This document shows positions 8,292-16,716 of a stretch of 64,000 bases of DNA, piece by piece. The stretch lies in assembly GCF_015160875.1 (NCBI RefSeq), contig NZ_CP063374.1:2790001-2854000 (forward strand). The letters run 5' to 3'. This DNA is from Streptomyces chromofuscus. Lineage in GTDB: Bacteria; Actinomycetota; Actinomycetes; Streptomycetales; Streptomycetaceae. Under the pieces are notes generated by a model. The model saw nothing but the letters and a program-made list of their open reading frames with translations, had not been told where the DNA came from and searched no databases. A program made the translations under genes and the position numbers. Position 1 is the first letter of the stretch. The number at the start of each line of letters is the position of its first letter.

Positions 8292-8489
8292 TCAGTGGTG
8301 GGCGAAGCCGCTGATGAGCCAGGTCACGAGGCCGTGCACGGTGAAGACCACGGGCGTCTGGCCGAGGTAGAGGCCGAAGAGGCCGACGCAGACTGCTTCC
8401 CAGGCGCGCACGTCGCGGGAGCGGACGAGGAGGATGGTGATGATCCCGAAGATCACCGAGAACGTGAACGCGGTACCTTCGCTGATCAC
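8292..8489 (-). CDS. Small membrane protein of the transfer operon (Spd-like)
   Basis: 65 residues from GTG 8489, which overlaps the traB stop by four bases (GTGA), so translation is coupled. Two hydrophobic helices are visible: FTFSVIFGIITILLV at residues 8-22 and a second around 32-60 (VCVGLFGLYLG ... VHGLVTWLISGF). The position after traB and the membrane nature fit the Spd proteins that help spread conjugative elements along mycelium. No sequence signature proves this. Confidence 0.7.
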   Translation of the reverse strand: MISEGTAFTFSVIFGIITILLVRSRDVRAWEAVCVGLFGLYLGQTPVVFTVHGLVTWLISGFAHH

Positions 8490-9787
8490 TTGTCGTCTCC
8501 TTCCGGCGCGTCGGAGGCGCGGTTCAGGGCGGGCAGGCCGGGTGCCGTCGCGGCGTACTTCCGGGCCGTGGAGACGGCTTCCTCGGTCGGGGTGAGGTGG
8601 GAGCGGGCGCGGCTCCAGCCGCCGTCCGGGCCGGTACAGACGGCCACGCCGCGTTCCTCTGCCGTGATCGACTGGGCGACAGCCACGGCGTCCTTGTTCA
8701 GGTCGCCTAAGGTCATCTCGGCGGTGCCGGGGTCGTTGACGCGGTGGCAGATCCGGCCGCCGAGCTGGGCCCGCAGCGCGGTGACGCCGGGGCCGAGGTC
8801 GGAGCCGACGCGTTGGCCGGCGACGACCAGGTGCAGGCCGAGCGCTGCCCCGAGCTGTCCGATGCGGAGCAGGAGGGTGGAGCACTGTTCGGCTTCCGCC
8901 TTGCTCTCGCGAGTGCCGTCGGACAGGTACAGTTCGGCGATCTCGTCCACGATCACGACGACCGGCACCGGCCGGAGCTTGTCCGGCAGTTCCCAGATGG
9001 AGCGGACTCCGGCCGATCGGCAGGCACTCATGCGGTCCTGCATGTCGACCATGAGCGCGGAGAGCACGGCGACCGCTTCACGTCGGCAGGTGGCCAGCAC
9101 GCTGAGCCGGTCGGCGAACAGCCCGAGTTCCATGCCGCCCTTGCAGTCGATGCCGACCAGGGCGACCGGCTGCGGGGCAAGTTGGGTGATCAGCCGGGCC
9201 AGCAGCGTGGACTTGCCCGAGCGGGTGGCACCGGCGATGAGCCAGTGGGGCACGAGCCGCAGGTTCATCACCCAGGCGCCGCCGCTCTCCAGGACCCCGA
9301 TGAGCGCCGACAGCAACTCGGTCGGAGCAGACGCTAAGCCGGGCTGCTGGAGCGGATCCGTGGCCGTCGCCGTCAGCAGGACGAGCCCGCGTTCGGGCGA
9401 GGTGACCCGGACCGCATGGACCTTCCACGCGTGCACGAACGCGTCAGCAGCCTTCAGGAAGGTTGCCGGGGTCTGTCCCGCGTGCAGCCGGACCAGCACC
9501 GTCAGGCCCATGCGTGTGGCGCGCGGGAAGGAAATCCGCGGAGCCACCGGCCGCAGCGGGTCACCCTTGACGACCAGGTCGCCGAGCAGCCCGCGCGGCG
9601 GACGCTTGGACACAGCCAGGTCATTGAGCTGTGCGACCTTGCGCCAGGTGACCAGCACCCGGCAGGCGGTTGCCGGGTAGCCGATCAGGTACCAGTGCCA
9701 GACGGGGCGGTGCCGGCGGACCAGGTCACCGACGACGAGCACCCATGCCAGCACGGCCAGGCCGAGGGCAAGCAGGATGGGCCCCAT
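8486..9787 (-). CDS. traB: TraB/TraSA-type FtsK-like DNA translocase
   Basis: 433 residues. An N-terminal membrane segment (ILLALGLAVLAWVLVVGDL, residues 4-22) anchors a P-loop ATPase with Walker A GATRSGKST at about 187-195 and Walker B VVVIVDEIAELY near 280-291. The length and single-domain layout match the septal DNA pump TraB/TraSA of Streptomyces plasmids and pSAM2, which moves double-stranded DNA between hyphae. The ATG at 9787 overlaps the stop of the upstream gene (ATGA), and its stop overlaps the next gene. Expression is probably held back by the GntR regulator at 10295, since KorSA-type proteins repress tra genes. Confidence 0.92.
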   Translation of the reverse strand: MGPILLALGLAVLAWVLVVGDLVRRHRPVWHWYLIGYPATACRVLVTWRKVAQLNDLAVSKRPPRGLLGDLVVKGDPLRPVAPRISFPRATRMGLTVLVRLHAGQTPATFLKAADAFVHAWKVHAVRVTSPERGLVLLTATATDPLQQPGLASAPTELLSALIGVLESGGAWVMNLRLVPHWLIAGATRSGKSTLLARLITQLAPQPVALVGIDCKGGMELGLFADRLSVLATCRREAVAVLSALMVDMQDRMSACRSAGVRSIWELPDKLRPVPVVVIVDEIAELYLSDGTRESKAEAEQCSTLLLRIGQLGAALGLHLVVAGQRVGSDLGPGVTALRAQLGGRICHRVNDPGTAEMTLGDLNKDAVAVAQSITAEERGVAVCTGPDGGWSRARSHLTPTEEAVSTARKYAATAPGLPALNRASDAPEGDDK

Positions 9788-10131
9788 CAGGCGTCAGCAC
9801 CCTTGCCGTGCGCCGGACCGGTCACGGGGGTGATCGCGTCGGCACGGAAACTCACGCCGTGCCGGTCCCCCATCGACCACATGAACGCGGTCAGACCGGT
9901 GACCTTGACGATCTGCCCTTCCTCGATGCCCTTCGGCTGACCGCTCACGGCGATCTCGATGACGGAGATACGCCGCCCGTCCTGCCGCACGGTGACGGCC
10001 ACGGTCCATACCGGGTTGCCCTCCCGGTCCCTCTTCACCTCTTGCGTCTCGGGGTTGCTGAGCTTTGCTTCCGGAGCGATGGCGCACCGCAGTACGCCCA
10101 GCCGCGCCGTGTCCACGGGGATGGACTGCAT
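9787..10131 (-). CDS. SCO3933-family element regulatory/accessory protein
   Basis: 114 residues beginning MQSIPVDTARLGVLRCAIAP, with a beta-rich core (VWTVAVTVRQDGRRISVIEI ... GQIVKVTGL). This N-terminus and the place just before traB match small proteins annotated as SCO3933-family regulatory proteins in AICEs. The ATG at 10131 is chosen for its strong SD AAGGAGG eight bases upstream; the longer frame from 10164 lacks one. It is the first gene of the leftward transfer operon. The core resembles a small OB-like barrel, so nucleic-acid binding is possible but unproven. Confidence 0.7.
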   Translation of the reverse strand: MQSIPVDTARLGVLRCAIAPEAKLSNPETQEVKRDREGNPVWTVAVTVRQDGRRISVIEIAVSGQPKGIEEGQIVKVTGLTAFMWSMGDRHGVSFRADAITPVTGPAHGKGADA

Positions 10132-10139
10132 TTCGTTGG

Positions 10140-10294
10140 CCTCCTTGGCCAGTCGGGACGTCACTCACGTTGTGACGTCACTTGTCCTTACGAGTGATGA
10201 CTATGGAGTTCTGTACGGCGGTAGCGCAACTACTTATGCTGACGAGTGATGTCGCGCGTGCAGCGCGCCTACGACCTCACCCGGAGATGACCGA
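10140..10294. promoter_or_regulatory. Divergent control region with repeated operator-like motifs
   Basis: Between the leftward transfer operon and the rightward GntR gene two motifs repeat: acgtcact at 10158 and 10175 (the second partly within tgacgtca) and acgagtgatg at 10190 and 10242. Repeats in such a spacer fit binding sites for the adjacent GntR/KorSA-type repressor controlling both directions. Exact promoters were not resolved. Confidence 0.5.
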
Positions 10295-11074
10295 ATGTCG
10301 GAGATCCAGCGCCCAGGAGCCCTCTACCAGCAGGTGGCAACAGCGATCCGCGAGGCGATCCTGTCCGGCGAGTTCGCGCCCGACTCCCTGTTGCCGTCCG
10401 AGGCCCAGCTCATGACGCGCTACGGCGTCTCCCGGCCGACCGTCCGCAACGCCATTGCGGCACTGCGCGCCGAAGGGCTCATTGACGTCCGGCACGGCAA
10501 GGGGAGCTATGTCCGATCCAGCGGTCAGCCCGTCCTCACTCTGGAACGGGGCGTCAGCCGGACAAGCGACGGCAAGTTCGTGATGCCCAACGGCGACATC
10601 TGGCAGGAGGCCGAGGAGCCGAGCACCTACCGGACCCACACCACGAGAGACACGGGCCGGCTCCTCCAACTCCAAACCGAGGAAGCCCTGTTCGGCTGTG
10701 ACCGACTGCTCATCGACCCCAGCACCGGGACGCGCGCCATGCACCGCACCTTGATCCCATTCGAGGTTGCCGAGGCCGTTCCCCTGCTCGGTCAGGAGCC
10801 GTGCAAGCCATCGGCCGCGCTCTACGGGGTGCTCACCCAGGCCGGGCACAAGCTCACCTGGGCCGAGACCGTACGAGCACGCATGCCCCTGCCCGACGAG
10901 CGCACCACGCTCCAGCTTCCGGACGCCACACCGATCCTGCACGTCTGCCGCGTCGCGCACGGCACCGACGACCGTCCGCTGATCCTCGAAGAGCTGCGTT
11001 TCGGCGCCGACCGGGCCGAACTCGCCTACCGGATCACCGCCGACAAGCAGCCCGCACGACGCCCCCGCGCCTGA
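10295..11074 (+). CDS. GntR/HutC-family regulator (KorSA-like)
   Basis: 259 residues. The N-terminal winged helix (LYQQVATAIREAILSGEFAP, then SRPTVRNAIAALRAEGLI at about 46-63) is typical GntR. The C-terminal ~150 residues form a UTRA ligand-binding domain (HRTLIPFEVAEAVPLL, then ILEELRFGADRAELAYRI). In pSAM2, KorSA of this family represses transfer and replication genes and itself. The gene faces away from the transfer operon across a region with repeated motifs, in agreement with such control. ATG 10295 has GGAG 8-11 bases upstream. The ligand, if any, is unknown. Confidence 0.88.
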   Translation: MSEIQRPGALYQQVATAIREAILSGEFAPDSLLPSEAQLMTRYGVSRPTVRNAIAALRAEGLIDVRHGKGSYVRSSGQPVLTLERGVSRTSDGKFVMPNGDIWQEAEEPSTYRTHTTRDTGRLLQLQTEEALFGCDRLLIDPSTGTRAMHRTLIPFEVAEAVPLLGQEPCKPSAALYGVLTQAGHKLTWAETVRARMPLPDERTTLQLPDATPILHVCRVAHGTDDRPLILEELRFGADRAELAYRITADKQPARRPRA

Positions 11075-11386
11075 GCGCCGACATCGATCGGTCGAAACCG
11101 CCTTCACTTCCTCAAGGGCGCGCCTGCGGCACGCCGGGGCGCCCGGCCGCCCCGGCCGGGCGTGCGGCGTGGGCGCCGGTCCCGTCCGGTCGGCAGGCGC
11201 CCCCGCCTGCGGCACGGCCAAGGAGTCGAGGCATCGACCAACCATCGGTGCTCCGGCCCGGACGGTACCGGCCGTGAGGATCAGGAGCACGTGCGCATGG
11301 TTGCTGCAGGTGGGTAGCTGAGCGAGACACACGCGCGCCAGCTCGTTCGTCACACGGCAGGGTCTGCCGCACGATCGGGTGACATC
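11075..11386. other. Non-coding stretch before the insertion sequence
   Basis: About 310 bp with no convincing gene on either strand. It holds GC-rich partial inverted repeats around 11125-11220 (several cgcctgcggcac/ggggcgcc units) that may end the GntR transcript. The right part up to the IS shows no further structure that I can support. Confidence 0.4.
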
Positions 11387-11428
11387 TGAACTGGCTTGCC
11401 CTGTGGGGCGGGTGGGAAGGATGTCGCT

Positions 11429-11737
11429 GTGCCCAAGCCTTATCCGGAGGAGTTCCGTCAGGACGTTGTGCGTGTCGCGAGGAACCGCGGGCCGGGTGTG
11501 ACGGTCGAGCAGGTGGCCACCGACTTCGGAGTCCATCCGATGACGTTGTGGAAGTGGATGCGTCGCGCGGACATCGACGACGGGACCAAGCCCGGAACGA
11601 CCAGCCAGGAGAGCGCAGAGCTTCGGCAAGCGCGTCGGCGGATCAAGCTGCTGGAGCAGGAGAACGAGGTCTTGCGGCGAGCCGCGGCCTATCTGTCGCA
11701 GGCCCATCTGCCGGGAAAAGGATCTACCCGCTCGTGA
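11429..11737 (+). CDS. IS3-family transposase OrfA
   Basis: 102 residues from GTG 11429 (GGAAGGA nine bases upstream). It has an N-terminal helix-turn-helix (YPEEFRQDVVRVARNRGPG, VATDFGVHPMTLWKWMRRA) and a leucine-zipper-like C-terminus (RRRIKLLEQENEVLRRAAAY), the standard OrfA layout that binds the IS ends. Near 11713-11720 the run GGGAAAAG lies upstream of the OrfA stop and fits a -1 slippage site that would fuse OrfA to OrfB, as in other IS3 members. OrfA itself looks intact. Confidence 0.85.
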   Translation: MPKPYPEEFRQDVVRVARNRGPGVTVEQVATDFGVHPMTLWKWMRRADIDDGTKPGTTSQESAELRQARRRIKLLEQENEVLRRAAAYLSQAHLPGKGSTRS

Positions 11738-12590
11738 AGGAGCTGGCCGGGGACGGGGTGCCCGTCACGGTTGCGTGCCGGGTGCTGAAGCTCGCCAGAC
11801 AGCCCTACTACCGCTGGCTGGACCAGCCGGTGACCGACGCCATGCTGGAGGAGGCGTATCGCGCGAACGCGCTGTTCGACGCGCACCGTGACGATCCGGA
11901 GTTCGCTACCGCTTCCTGGCCGACGAAGCGCGCGGCGCCGGGGCCGTGATGGCGGACCGGACTGCCTGGCGGATCTGCCGGGACAACCGCTGGTGGAGCG
12001 TGTTCGGCAAGACGCGCGGCAAGGGCAAGAAGGCCGGCCCGCCGGTGCACGACGACCTCGTCCGCCGTGACTTCACCGCGACCTGTGCGAACCGGCTGTG
12101 GCTCGCCGACATCACCGAGCACGCCACCGGCGAAGGCAAGCTCTATCTCTGCGCGATCAAGGACGCCTTCAGCAACAGGATCGTGGGCTACTCCATCGAC
12201 GAGCGGATGAAGTCCCGCCTGGCCGTGACCGCCCTAGACAACGCCGTGGCCCGGCGTGGAGACGTCGACGGCTGCATTCTGCACAGCGATCGCGGATCGC
12301 AATTCCGCTCCCGGAAGTTCGTCCGGGCGCTCGACCGCCACCGGATGGCCGGATCGATAGGGAGGGTTGGAGCTGCCGGCGACAACGCGGCCATGGAGTC
12401 CTTCTTCAGCCTGTTGCAGAAGAACGTCCTCGACCGTCGGAGCTGGGCCACCCGCGAGGAACTGCGGATCGCGATCGTGTCCTGGATCGAGCGGACCTAT
12501 CACCGGCGCCGACGACAAGCCTCGCTCGGCCGGCTGACCCCCGTCGAATTCGAGACCGTCATGACCACGTCGGCCCTCCAGGCCGCGTGA
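11734..12590 (+). pseudogene. IS3-family transposase OrfB, broken by a 1-base deletion
   Basis: OrfB begins VKELAGDGVPVTVACRVLKL at GTG 11734 in the -1 frame relative to OrfA. At about 11901 the frame is lost: family members read DPEFGYRFLADE here, but this copy reads gagttcgctaccgc, one G short, giving DPEFATASWPT. The rest of the protein is in the next frame as RYRFLADEARG, then the DDE integrase core with LWLADITEH, ILHSDRGSQFRS and NAAMESFFSLLQKN, ending at 12590. All three catalytic acids are thus still encoded, but not in one frame. The lesion is recent-looking because the remainder is undamaged. Confidence 0.85.
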
Positions 12591-12708
12591 CCGCACCTGT
12601 CACCCGAACCTGCATCAGACCCGCATCGTCGTGGCTGACTGTCTGTGGCTGAGGCATCAAACAGGGCAGGCGTCGACCTCACGCAGACTTCACCAGCGGA
12701 AGCACCCC

Positions 12709-13014
12709 TCATGCTGCACCGCCATCGCTGGCCGCGCGTGCCTCCAGGAGCTCAGCGAGCCGGTTCACGGCATCCGGCCAACCTGTCAGCCGCACCACCC
12801 CGCGCCCGTCCTCGTTCGTGGACGCGACGGCCCGCACGGCGGACAGCTCCAAGCCCAGTCCGAGGAGTGCGCGGTTCAGCCGGTCGGCAGTCTCACGTAC
12901 CTCACGCCAACCGGAGATGTAGTCCACCCCGGACACCCAGAGACCGGAGTCCGCTCCCGGCAGATCGAGACCATCGTTCAGCCAGCCCTCACCCGAGCCA
13001 GTCACCTTGCCCAC
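12709..13014 (-). CDS. Small conserved hypothetical protein
   Basis: 101 residues from GTG 13014 (GTG 13005, with GAGGTGG just upstream, is an alternative start). It begins with VTGSGEGWLNDGLDLPGADS and has a mixed alpha/beta pattern ending RLTGWPDAVNRLAELLEARA. The conserved-looking WLNDGLDLPGADxGLWVSGVDY segment and even codon use suggest a real gene common in Streptomyces, but I cannot name its family or role. It lies alone between the IS and two hairpins, with the hairpins upstream of it. Confidence 0.6.
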   Translation of the reverse strand: MGKVTGSGEGWLNDGLDLPGADSGLWVSGVDYISGWREVRETADRLNRALLGLGLELSAVRAVASTNEDGRGVVRLTGWPDAVNRLAELLEARAASDGGAA

Positions 13015-13330
13015 CTCTGCCCTGATCTAGGTAACGGATCATCAACTTCCTTGGACCAGGGCTGAAACGCAGCACGGCGGCCCCGGTACCATCAGGCACC
13101 GGGAACCGCCGTGTTCCCAGCCGGGCCACCCTTCGCTTTCCAGGGCTGACGGGGTGGCCCGGCCTATATGGGGGATGTGAAGCGCGGACTCTCGCTCGGG
13201 AGGGGAGCCCTCGGGCCGTCCGAGAGACCGCGCCCCTTCGGCCGGAGTGGTCAGGCTCCGGCCAGTTACCGGGCCACCTCCCCACTCCCGATCGCGAGGG
13301 AGCAGACAGGGGTGGGCGACCCGGCGCCTG
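13015..13330. other. Non-coding stretch with two hairpins
   Basis: No gene is supported here. Two inverted repeats stand out: 13073-13113 (cacggcgg with ccgccgtg, plus a nested cccggt/accggg) and 13121-13162 (ccgggccaccc with its complement, 11 bp, 20-base loop). They lie downstream of the leftward gene ending at 13331 and are probably its terminators. The part from 13163 to 13330 shows nothing further. Confidence 0.55.
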
Positions 13331-13885
13331 TCAATCCGGGCGAACGCCCGGCTCGTCAAGGTCGAAGCGGCACCACACGGTTTTGCCGCCACGTTCTTCC
13401 GGCGACCACCAGACCGACGTGGCGAGCCGCTGAGCGATGAGCAGCCCACGACCGCTGTCCGGCAGGACTGCCTCCGACAGCTCACCGACCAGAGCGGCAG
13501 GGAACGCCTCACCCGCCGGAAGCAGTGGCGGTGTCGAGTCCTCGTCGGAGACACCGATGAAGACCCACTTCGGGTACTTCTTGAAGGTCACGTCGATACG
13601 GCGACAGCTACCGGGTCGAGCGAGGTGCCGATCAGGAACGGTGTGGTTCACGACGTTCGCCACCAACTCCGAGACGATCAGCTGAGCGTCGTCTACGAGT
13701 TCACCCGCGCCGGCGCCCACAAGGAACATCGCCGTCACTTCACGCGCGACCCGCGCAGTGTCGTCGAACTCGGCGAACAGGGTGACCGCCAGAAAATGCC
13801 CGCCCGCAGCCGGGTCCGGCGCTACGAACCAGTGAGCGTATGCCTCCAGCTCCTCGCTCAGGTGCTTGGTCTTTGCCGCGTCCAT
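13331..13885 (-). CDS. Histidine-kinase-like ATPase, anti-sigma-factor-like (HATPase_c_2)
   Basis: 184 residues from ATG 13885 (GGGAAGGGA as SD). It shows the Bergerat ATP-binding boxes without a kinase dimerisation domain: N box LIVSELVANVVNHTV near 68-82, G1 GVSDEDSTPPLL near 108-119, and G2 SGRGLLIAQRLA near 139-150. This is the RsbW-like single-domain type, very abundant in Streptomyces, that binds partner proteins or sigma factors. It faces the TPR regulator at 14084 across an operator-like region, so the two are probably co-regulated. Partner unknown. Confidence 0.85.
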   Translation of the reverse strand: MDAAKTKHLSEELEAYAHWFVAPDPAAGGHFLAVTLFAEFDDTARVAREVTAMFLVGAGAGELVDDAQLIVSELVANVVNHTVPDRHLARPGSCRRIDVTFKKYPKWVFIGVSDEDSTPPLLPAGEAFPAALVGELSEAVLPDSGRGLLIAQRLATSVWWSPEERGGKTVWCRFDLDEPGVRPD

Positions 13886-13960
13886 CGCGTCCCTTCCCAG
13901 CTCTCGTAGCACCGATTGCTTCGCGCAAGTCAGTACACGACGCCAGGCCCGCGACCGGGA

Positions 13961-14022
13961 GCGTTCACCAGGGGGTTCACGTGAACACCAGCAAACGCAA
14001 GGGGGTTCATCAATGAACCCCC
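13961..14022. promoter_or_regulatory. Operator cluster between HATPase and TPR regulator genes
   Basis: Two related inverted repeats lie here: gttcacgtgaac (perfect palindrome, 13975-13986) and gggggttcat-ca-atgaaccccc (perfect 10-bp arms, 14001-14022). A further half site gttcacc is at 13963. All share the gttcay core. They sit 60-110 bp upstream of the regulator start and a similar distance from the divergent gene, fitting autoregulation by the adjacent helix-turn-helix protein. Confidence 0.65.
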
Positions 14023-14083
14023 CACCGCGATACTGCTGTGACACGATGAGCACTCGCCGTAATTCTCGGGTTGGCAGGAGAGC

Positions 14084-15460
14084 ATGAGCCGAGAACCGAA
14101 CGCCCAGTTGATCGCGGTCATGGACGAAGCGAAGGTCTCCAACAAAGGGCTGGCCAAGCGGATGAAAGACGATGCCGCCCGGCGAGGGATCAGTCTCGGG
14201 ACCACACACGTCGCTGTGCAACGCTGGCGAGACGGCGCCGGCATCAAGCCGGAGACGGCAGCGATCATGGCCGACGTTCTGAGCGCCAACCTGGACCGCC
14301 GTGTCACGCCGGGTGATCTTGGCTTCTTCGACCAAACCCGGCCGACGATCCCAGAGCCGATCGGCTACCCGAGCACCGTCCCCGAGGCCCTGTCGATGCT
14401 GGACGGCCTTGCCCAGGAGCGCGCCGACGTCACGGCCTCAGACCCACTGAACATTGCGGACACCGACCTCAGCTCTGCCGTCCTGTCATGGATGATCGCC
14501 CGACCCGACGGCGTCCAGGCCGACAGGCCCGCACACCAACGAGTCGGCATGCGCGACGTCCGCGCGATCAGGGACGCCGCTTCGATGTTCATGCAGCTCG
14601 ACTTCAAGTACGGCGGCGGCCACGGTCACAAGGCATTACGCCACTACTTCCGCCACGAGGTCCTTCCCTTACTGAACGCGAGCTACAGCGAGAAGGTGGG
14701 CATGGCGCTGTTCGGGGCCGCCGCCGAGGTCTCCCAGTTACTCGCATGGACCGCCTACGACGTCGGCAACCACCGGCTCGCTCACCGCTACCTCACGTCC
14801 ACACTGCGGCTGTCTCAAGTCATCGATGACCGCATGTTCGGGTCGCGCATCCTGGGCAACCTGAGCCACCAAGCCAACTATTTGAGCAACCACACCCACG
14901 CCATCCAGCTTGCCCGCGCAGCCGTCGAGGGCGCCAAAGGCCGAGCCACCCCCCGAGCCATGGCGAACTACTGGGCCATGGAAGCCCGCGCCCTCTCCAA
15001 CGCCGGCGACCGGCCAGGGGCAGCCGAGGCGATGAAGCAAGCAGAAGGACACTTCGAGCGGGCCGACAGCGCCGACGACCCGGCATGGCTCAGCTACTTC
15101 GATGACGCCGAACTCTTGGGCGAGTTCTGCCACTGCTTCCGGGACCTCAAGATGCGCCGGGAAGCAGTCGAGCATGCACAGCGCGCCGTCGACAGCACCG
15201 ATCCGCAGTACGCCCGCACGCTGGGCTTCTGCCGCATGGTGCTCGCTCAGAGCCAGCTGTTGAACGGAGAACTGGAAGCCGCCGTCACCACTGCGAGTCT
15301 TGCCGTGGACGGCGGCGACTCCCTCCAGTCCTCCCGCTTCCAGCGCTACGTCACCGACTTCCAGGCCGAGGTCAGCGCACACGCCACTCACCCCACCGTC
15401 ATCGCCTTCAACGAGCAGGTCAGCGAAGCTCTCGCCCGCCTGGACGACGAGGACGAGTAA
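14084..15460 (+). CDS. Helix-turn-helix regulator with TPR-like repeats
   Basis: 458 residues. The N-terminus (LIAVMDEAKVSNKGLAKRMK, then HVAVQRWRDGAGIKPETAAI) resembles an XRE-type HTH. The rest, from ~130, is helical and TPR-like (GNHRLAHRYLTSTLRLSQVI, THAIQLARAAVEGA, RREAVEHAQRAVDS), as in large Streptomyces regulators of the Rgg/PlcR-like or BldD-partner kind. ATG 14084 has AGGAGAG directly upstream. It is divergent from the HATPase gene and convergent, with a 3-base gap, with the phosphotransferase gene; this trio recurs in Streptomyces as I recall. Likely a sensor or scaffold-type transcription factor; signal unknown. Confidence 0.75.
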   Translation: MSREPNAQLIAVMDEAKVSNKGLAKRMKDDAARRGISLGTTHVAVQRWRDGAGIKPETAAIMADVLSANLDRRVTPGDLGFFDQTRPTIPEPIGYPSTVPEALSMLDGLAQERADVTASDPLNIADTDLSSAVLSWMIARPDGVQADRPAHQRVGMRDVRAIRDAASMFMQLDFKYGGGHGHKALRHYFRHEVLPLLNASYSEKVGMALFGAAAEVSQLLAWTAYDVGNHRLAHRYLTSTLRLSQVIDDRMFGSRILGNLSHQANYLSNHTHAIQLARAAVEGAKGRATPRAMANYWAMEARALSNAGDRPGAAEAMKQAEGHFERADSADDPAWLSYFDDAELLGEFCHCFRDLKMRREAVEHAQRAVDSTDPQYARTLGFCRMVLAQSQLLNGELEAAVTTASLAVDGGDSLQSSRFQRYVTDFQAEVSAHATHPTVIAFNEQVSEALARLDDEDE

Positions 15461-15463
15461 CAA

Positions 15464-16378
15464 CTACCAAGGACGCCAATCACGCGGCGCATCGTCGTCG
15501 CGCAAGCCGGCGATGCGCCGACGGTACTCAGCAGCCGTCTCCTCGCTCTCCTGCACGTTCTGCATGAGCCACGTCGTCATGCCGAACTCCTGAAGCCGCC
15601 GGAGCGTGTCGTAGCCGTGCCAGTCGTACAGGTCCCGCCCGTACGCCCGCACGAAGTCCGCGTACTGCTCATCGGTCTGCCACCCAAGGCTGTGATGCTC
15701 GACCGCAGTGACCATCAGGTCCCACTCCGGATGATCGAAGCAGAAGGCCTCGAAGTCGATCAGGATCACCTCATCCCGATCGTTCACCATGAGGTTCTGC
15801 ACGTGGGCATCACCGTGCACCGGCCCTTTTGGGGTCTCGAACCTCAACTCCTCGAACTGGCCGCGCAGCTCCTGCCAGCGCTTGCGGAGGAAGACCCGGT
15901 CATCGTCCGGAATCGGCGCCTTACTGATCCGCAGCTCTTGCTTGTCGAAGGGATCGAAGGCAGGCAATTCAAGGCCTGCGGGCACCCTCATGGAGTGCAG
16001 GTCCCTCAGGATGCCGCCCAGTTCGCCGTAGGTGGCCTTGCGGTCGCCCTCGACGATGAGGCGCCAGAAGGTCACCGGGTGTCCGTCGATCAGGAAGGGC
16101 TGCTCCAGGCCATCAACAGGTCGGGACGCCGGAAACCCCTCTGCAGCTAGCCACCTGGCAACAGCCACCTCGACACGGGCCTTCGGCAACCACGGTTCGC
16201 CCCGAGCCACTCGAACGATCACCGGCGCCGCGGCCAGTCGGAACAGCGCGTTCTCTCCCAGTCGGATCAGCTCAGCGCCTCTGTCATCGAGTCCCGCAGC
16301 CCGGCACGCGGCACTCATCACACGCGTAGCCCTAGCCGACGTGAACCCCTCTTCCGATCGAGCAGCGTCAACCGCCAT
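15464..16378 (-). CDS. Aminoglycoside phosphotransferase-like kinase (APH family)
   Basis: 304 residues with a protein-kinase-like fold. The catalytic loop is GPVHGDAHVQNLMVNDRD near 190-207 with the general base Asp in HGDAH, and the metal site LIDFEAFCFDHPEWDL follows at about 211-226. APH-family enzymes phosphorylate antibiotics but also small alcohols and sugars. Here, tail-to-tail with a TPR regulator and inside an element, a regulatory or detoxifying role is equally possible; resistance should not be assumed. ATG 16378 is used; its SD (GGGGAG) is rather far upstream, so the start is not certain. Confidence 0.8.
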   Translation of the reverse strand: MAVDAARSEEGFTSARATRVMSAACRAAGLDDRGAELIRLGENALFRLAAAPVIVRVARGEPWLPKARVEVAVARWLAAEGFPASRPVDGLEQPFLIDGHPVTFWRLIVEGDRKATYGELGGILRDLHSMRVPAGLELPAFDPFDKQELRISKAPIPDDDRVFLRKRWQELRGQFEELRFETPKGPVHGDAHVQNLMVNDRDEVILIDFEAFCFDHPEWDLMVTAVEHHSLGWQTDEQYADFVRAYGRDLYDWHGYDTLRRLQEFGMTTWLMQNVQESEETAAEYRRRIAGLRDDDAPRDWRPW

Positions 16379-16716
16379 GCCCGTACCAGCTCCCCTAGTC
16401 GCACGCGATCAACCGGCACGGCTATGGGTGACCAACCCGGCGCGCACCAGACACACGACCACGACGGTACCCAGGGGCACGGTGGCTCAGCGAGAGCGGG
16501 AGCTATCAACCTGGGAAGGAAGCTTGGGTCCTCCACGGCCGACTATTGGGTTGACCTGCGGTGGAACGGCGAAGAGGTCTGTCTGACTGGCTGCCTGGTC
16601 CCCACTCTTCCCTGTGGCTCCGCGCCCGATCTGGCACGCGTCTGACACAGGCATGTAGTGAATCGGGGAGCCCAACAGACTTCCCTGGTCACTGTGCGAT
16701 TCGTCAGACTGGGTCT
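16379..16716. other. Intergenic region between divergent genes
   Basis: About 340 bp without a supported gene. It must hold the promoters of the leftward kinase gene and the rightward small gene. A possible short promoter for the latter lies just before 16717, as no SD is present there. I see no repeats or strong hairpins. Confidence 0.4.

Larger units (their letters stand above)
11387..12617 (+). mobile_element. IS3-family insertion sequence, decayed
   Basis: The element contains overlapping orfA and orfB of IS3 type. The ends are placed at TGAACTGGCTTG (11387) and at the complement of TGATGCAGGTTC (12617); these share about half of 26 positions, a poor but IS3-like imperfect repeat starting TGA. 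No direct target repeat is evident beside them, so the ends are approximate. orfB is broken by a frameshift, so the copy is probably inactive by itself. Confidence 0.7.

Noticed and set aside
10277..11707. Minus-strand 476-codon frame opposite the GntR gene and IS
   Set aside because: It crosses a gene, a gap and the IS border without any recognisable domain.
12098..12652. Plus-strand 184-codon frame overlapping orfB
   Set aside because: Out-of-frame shadow of the IS3 transposase core.
13015..13330. CRISPR-like or origin-like repeats
   Set aside because: Only two unrelated inverted repeats are seen, with no regular spacing or unit; they are best explained as terminators.
15464..16378. Calling this an aminoglycoside resistance gene
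   Set aside because: Only the general kinase motifs are seen; the family is broad and the context is regulatory, so resistance is not supported.
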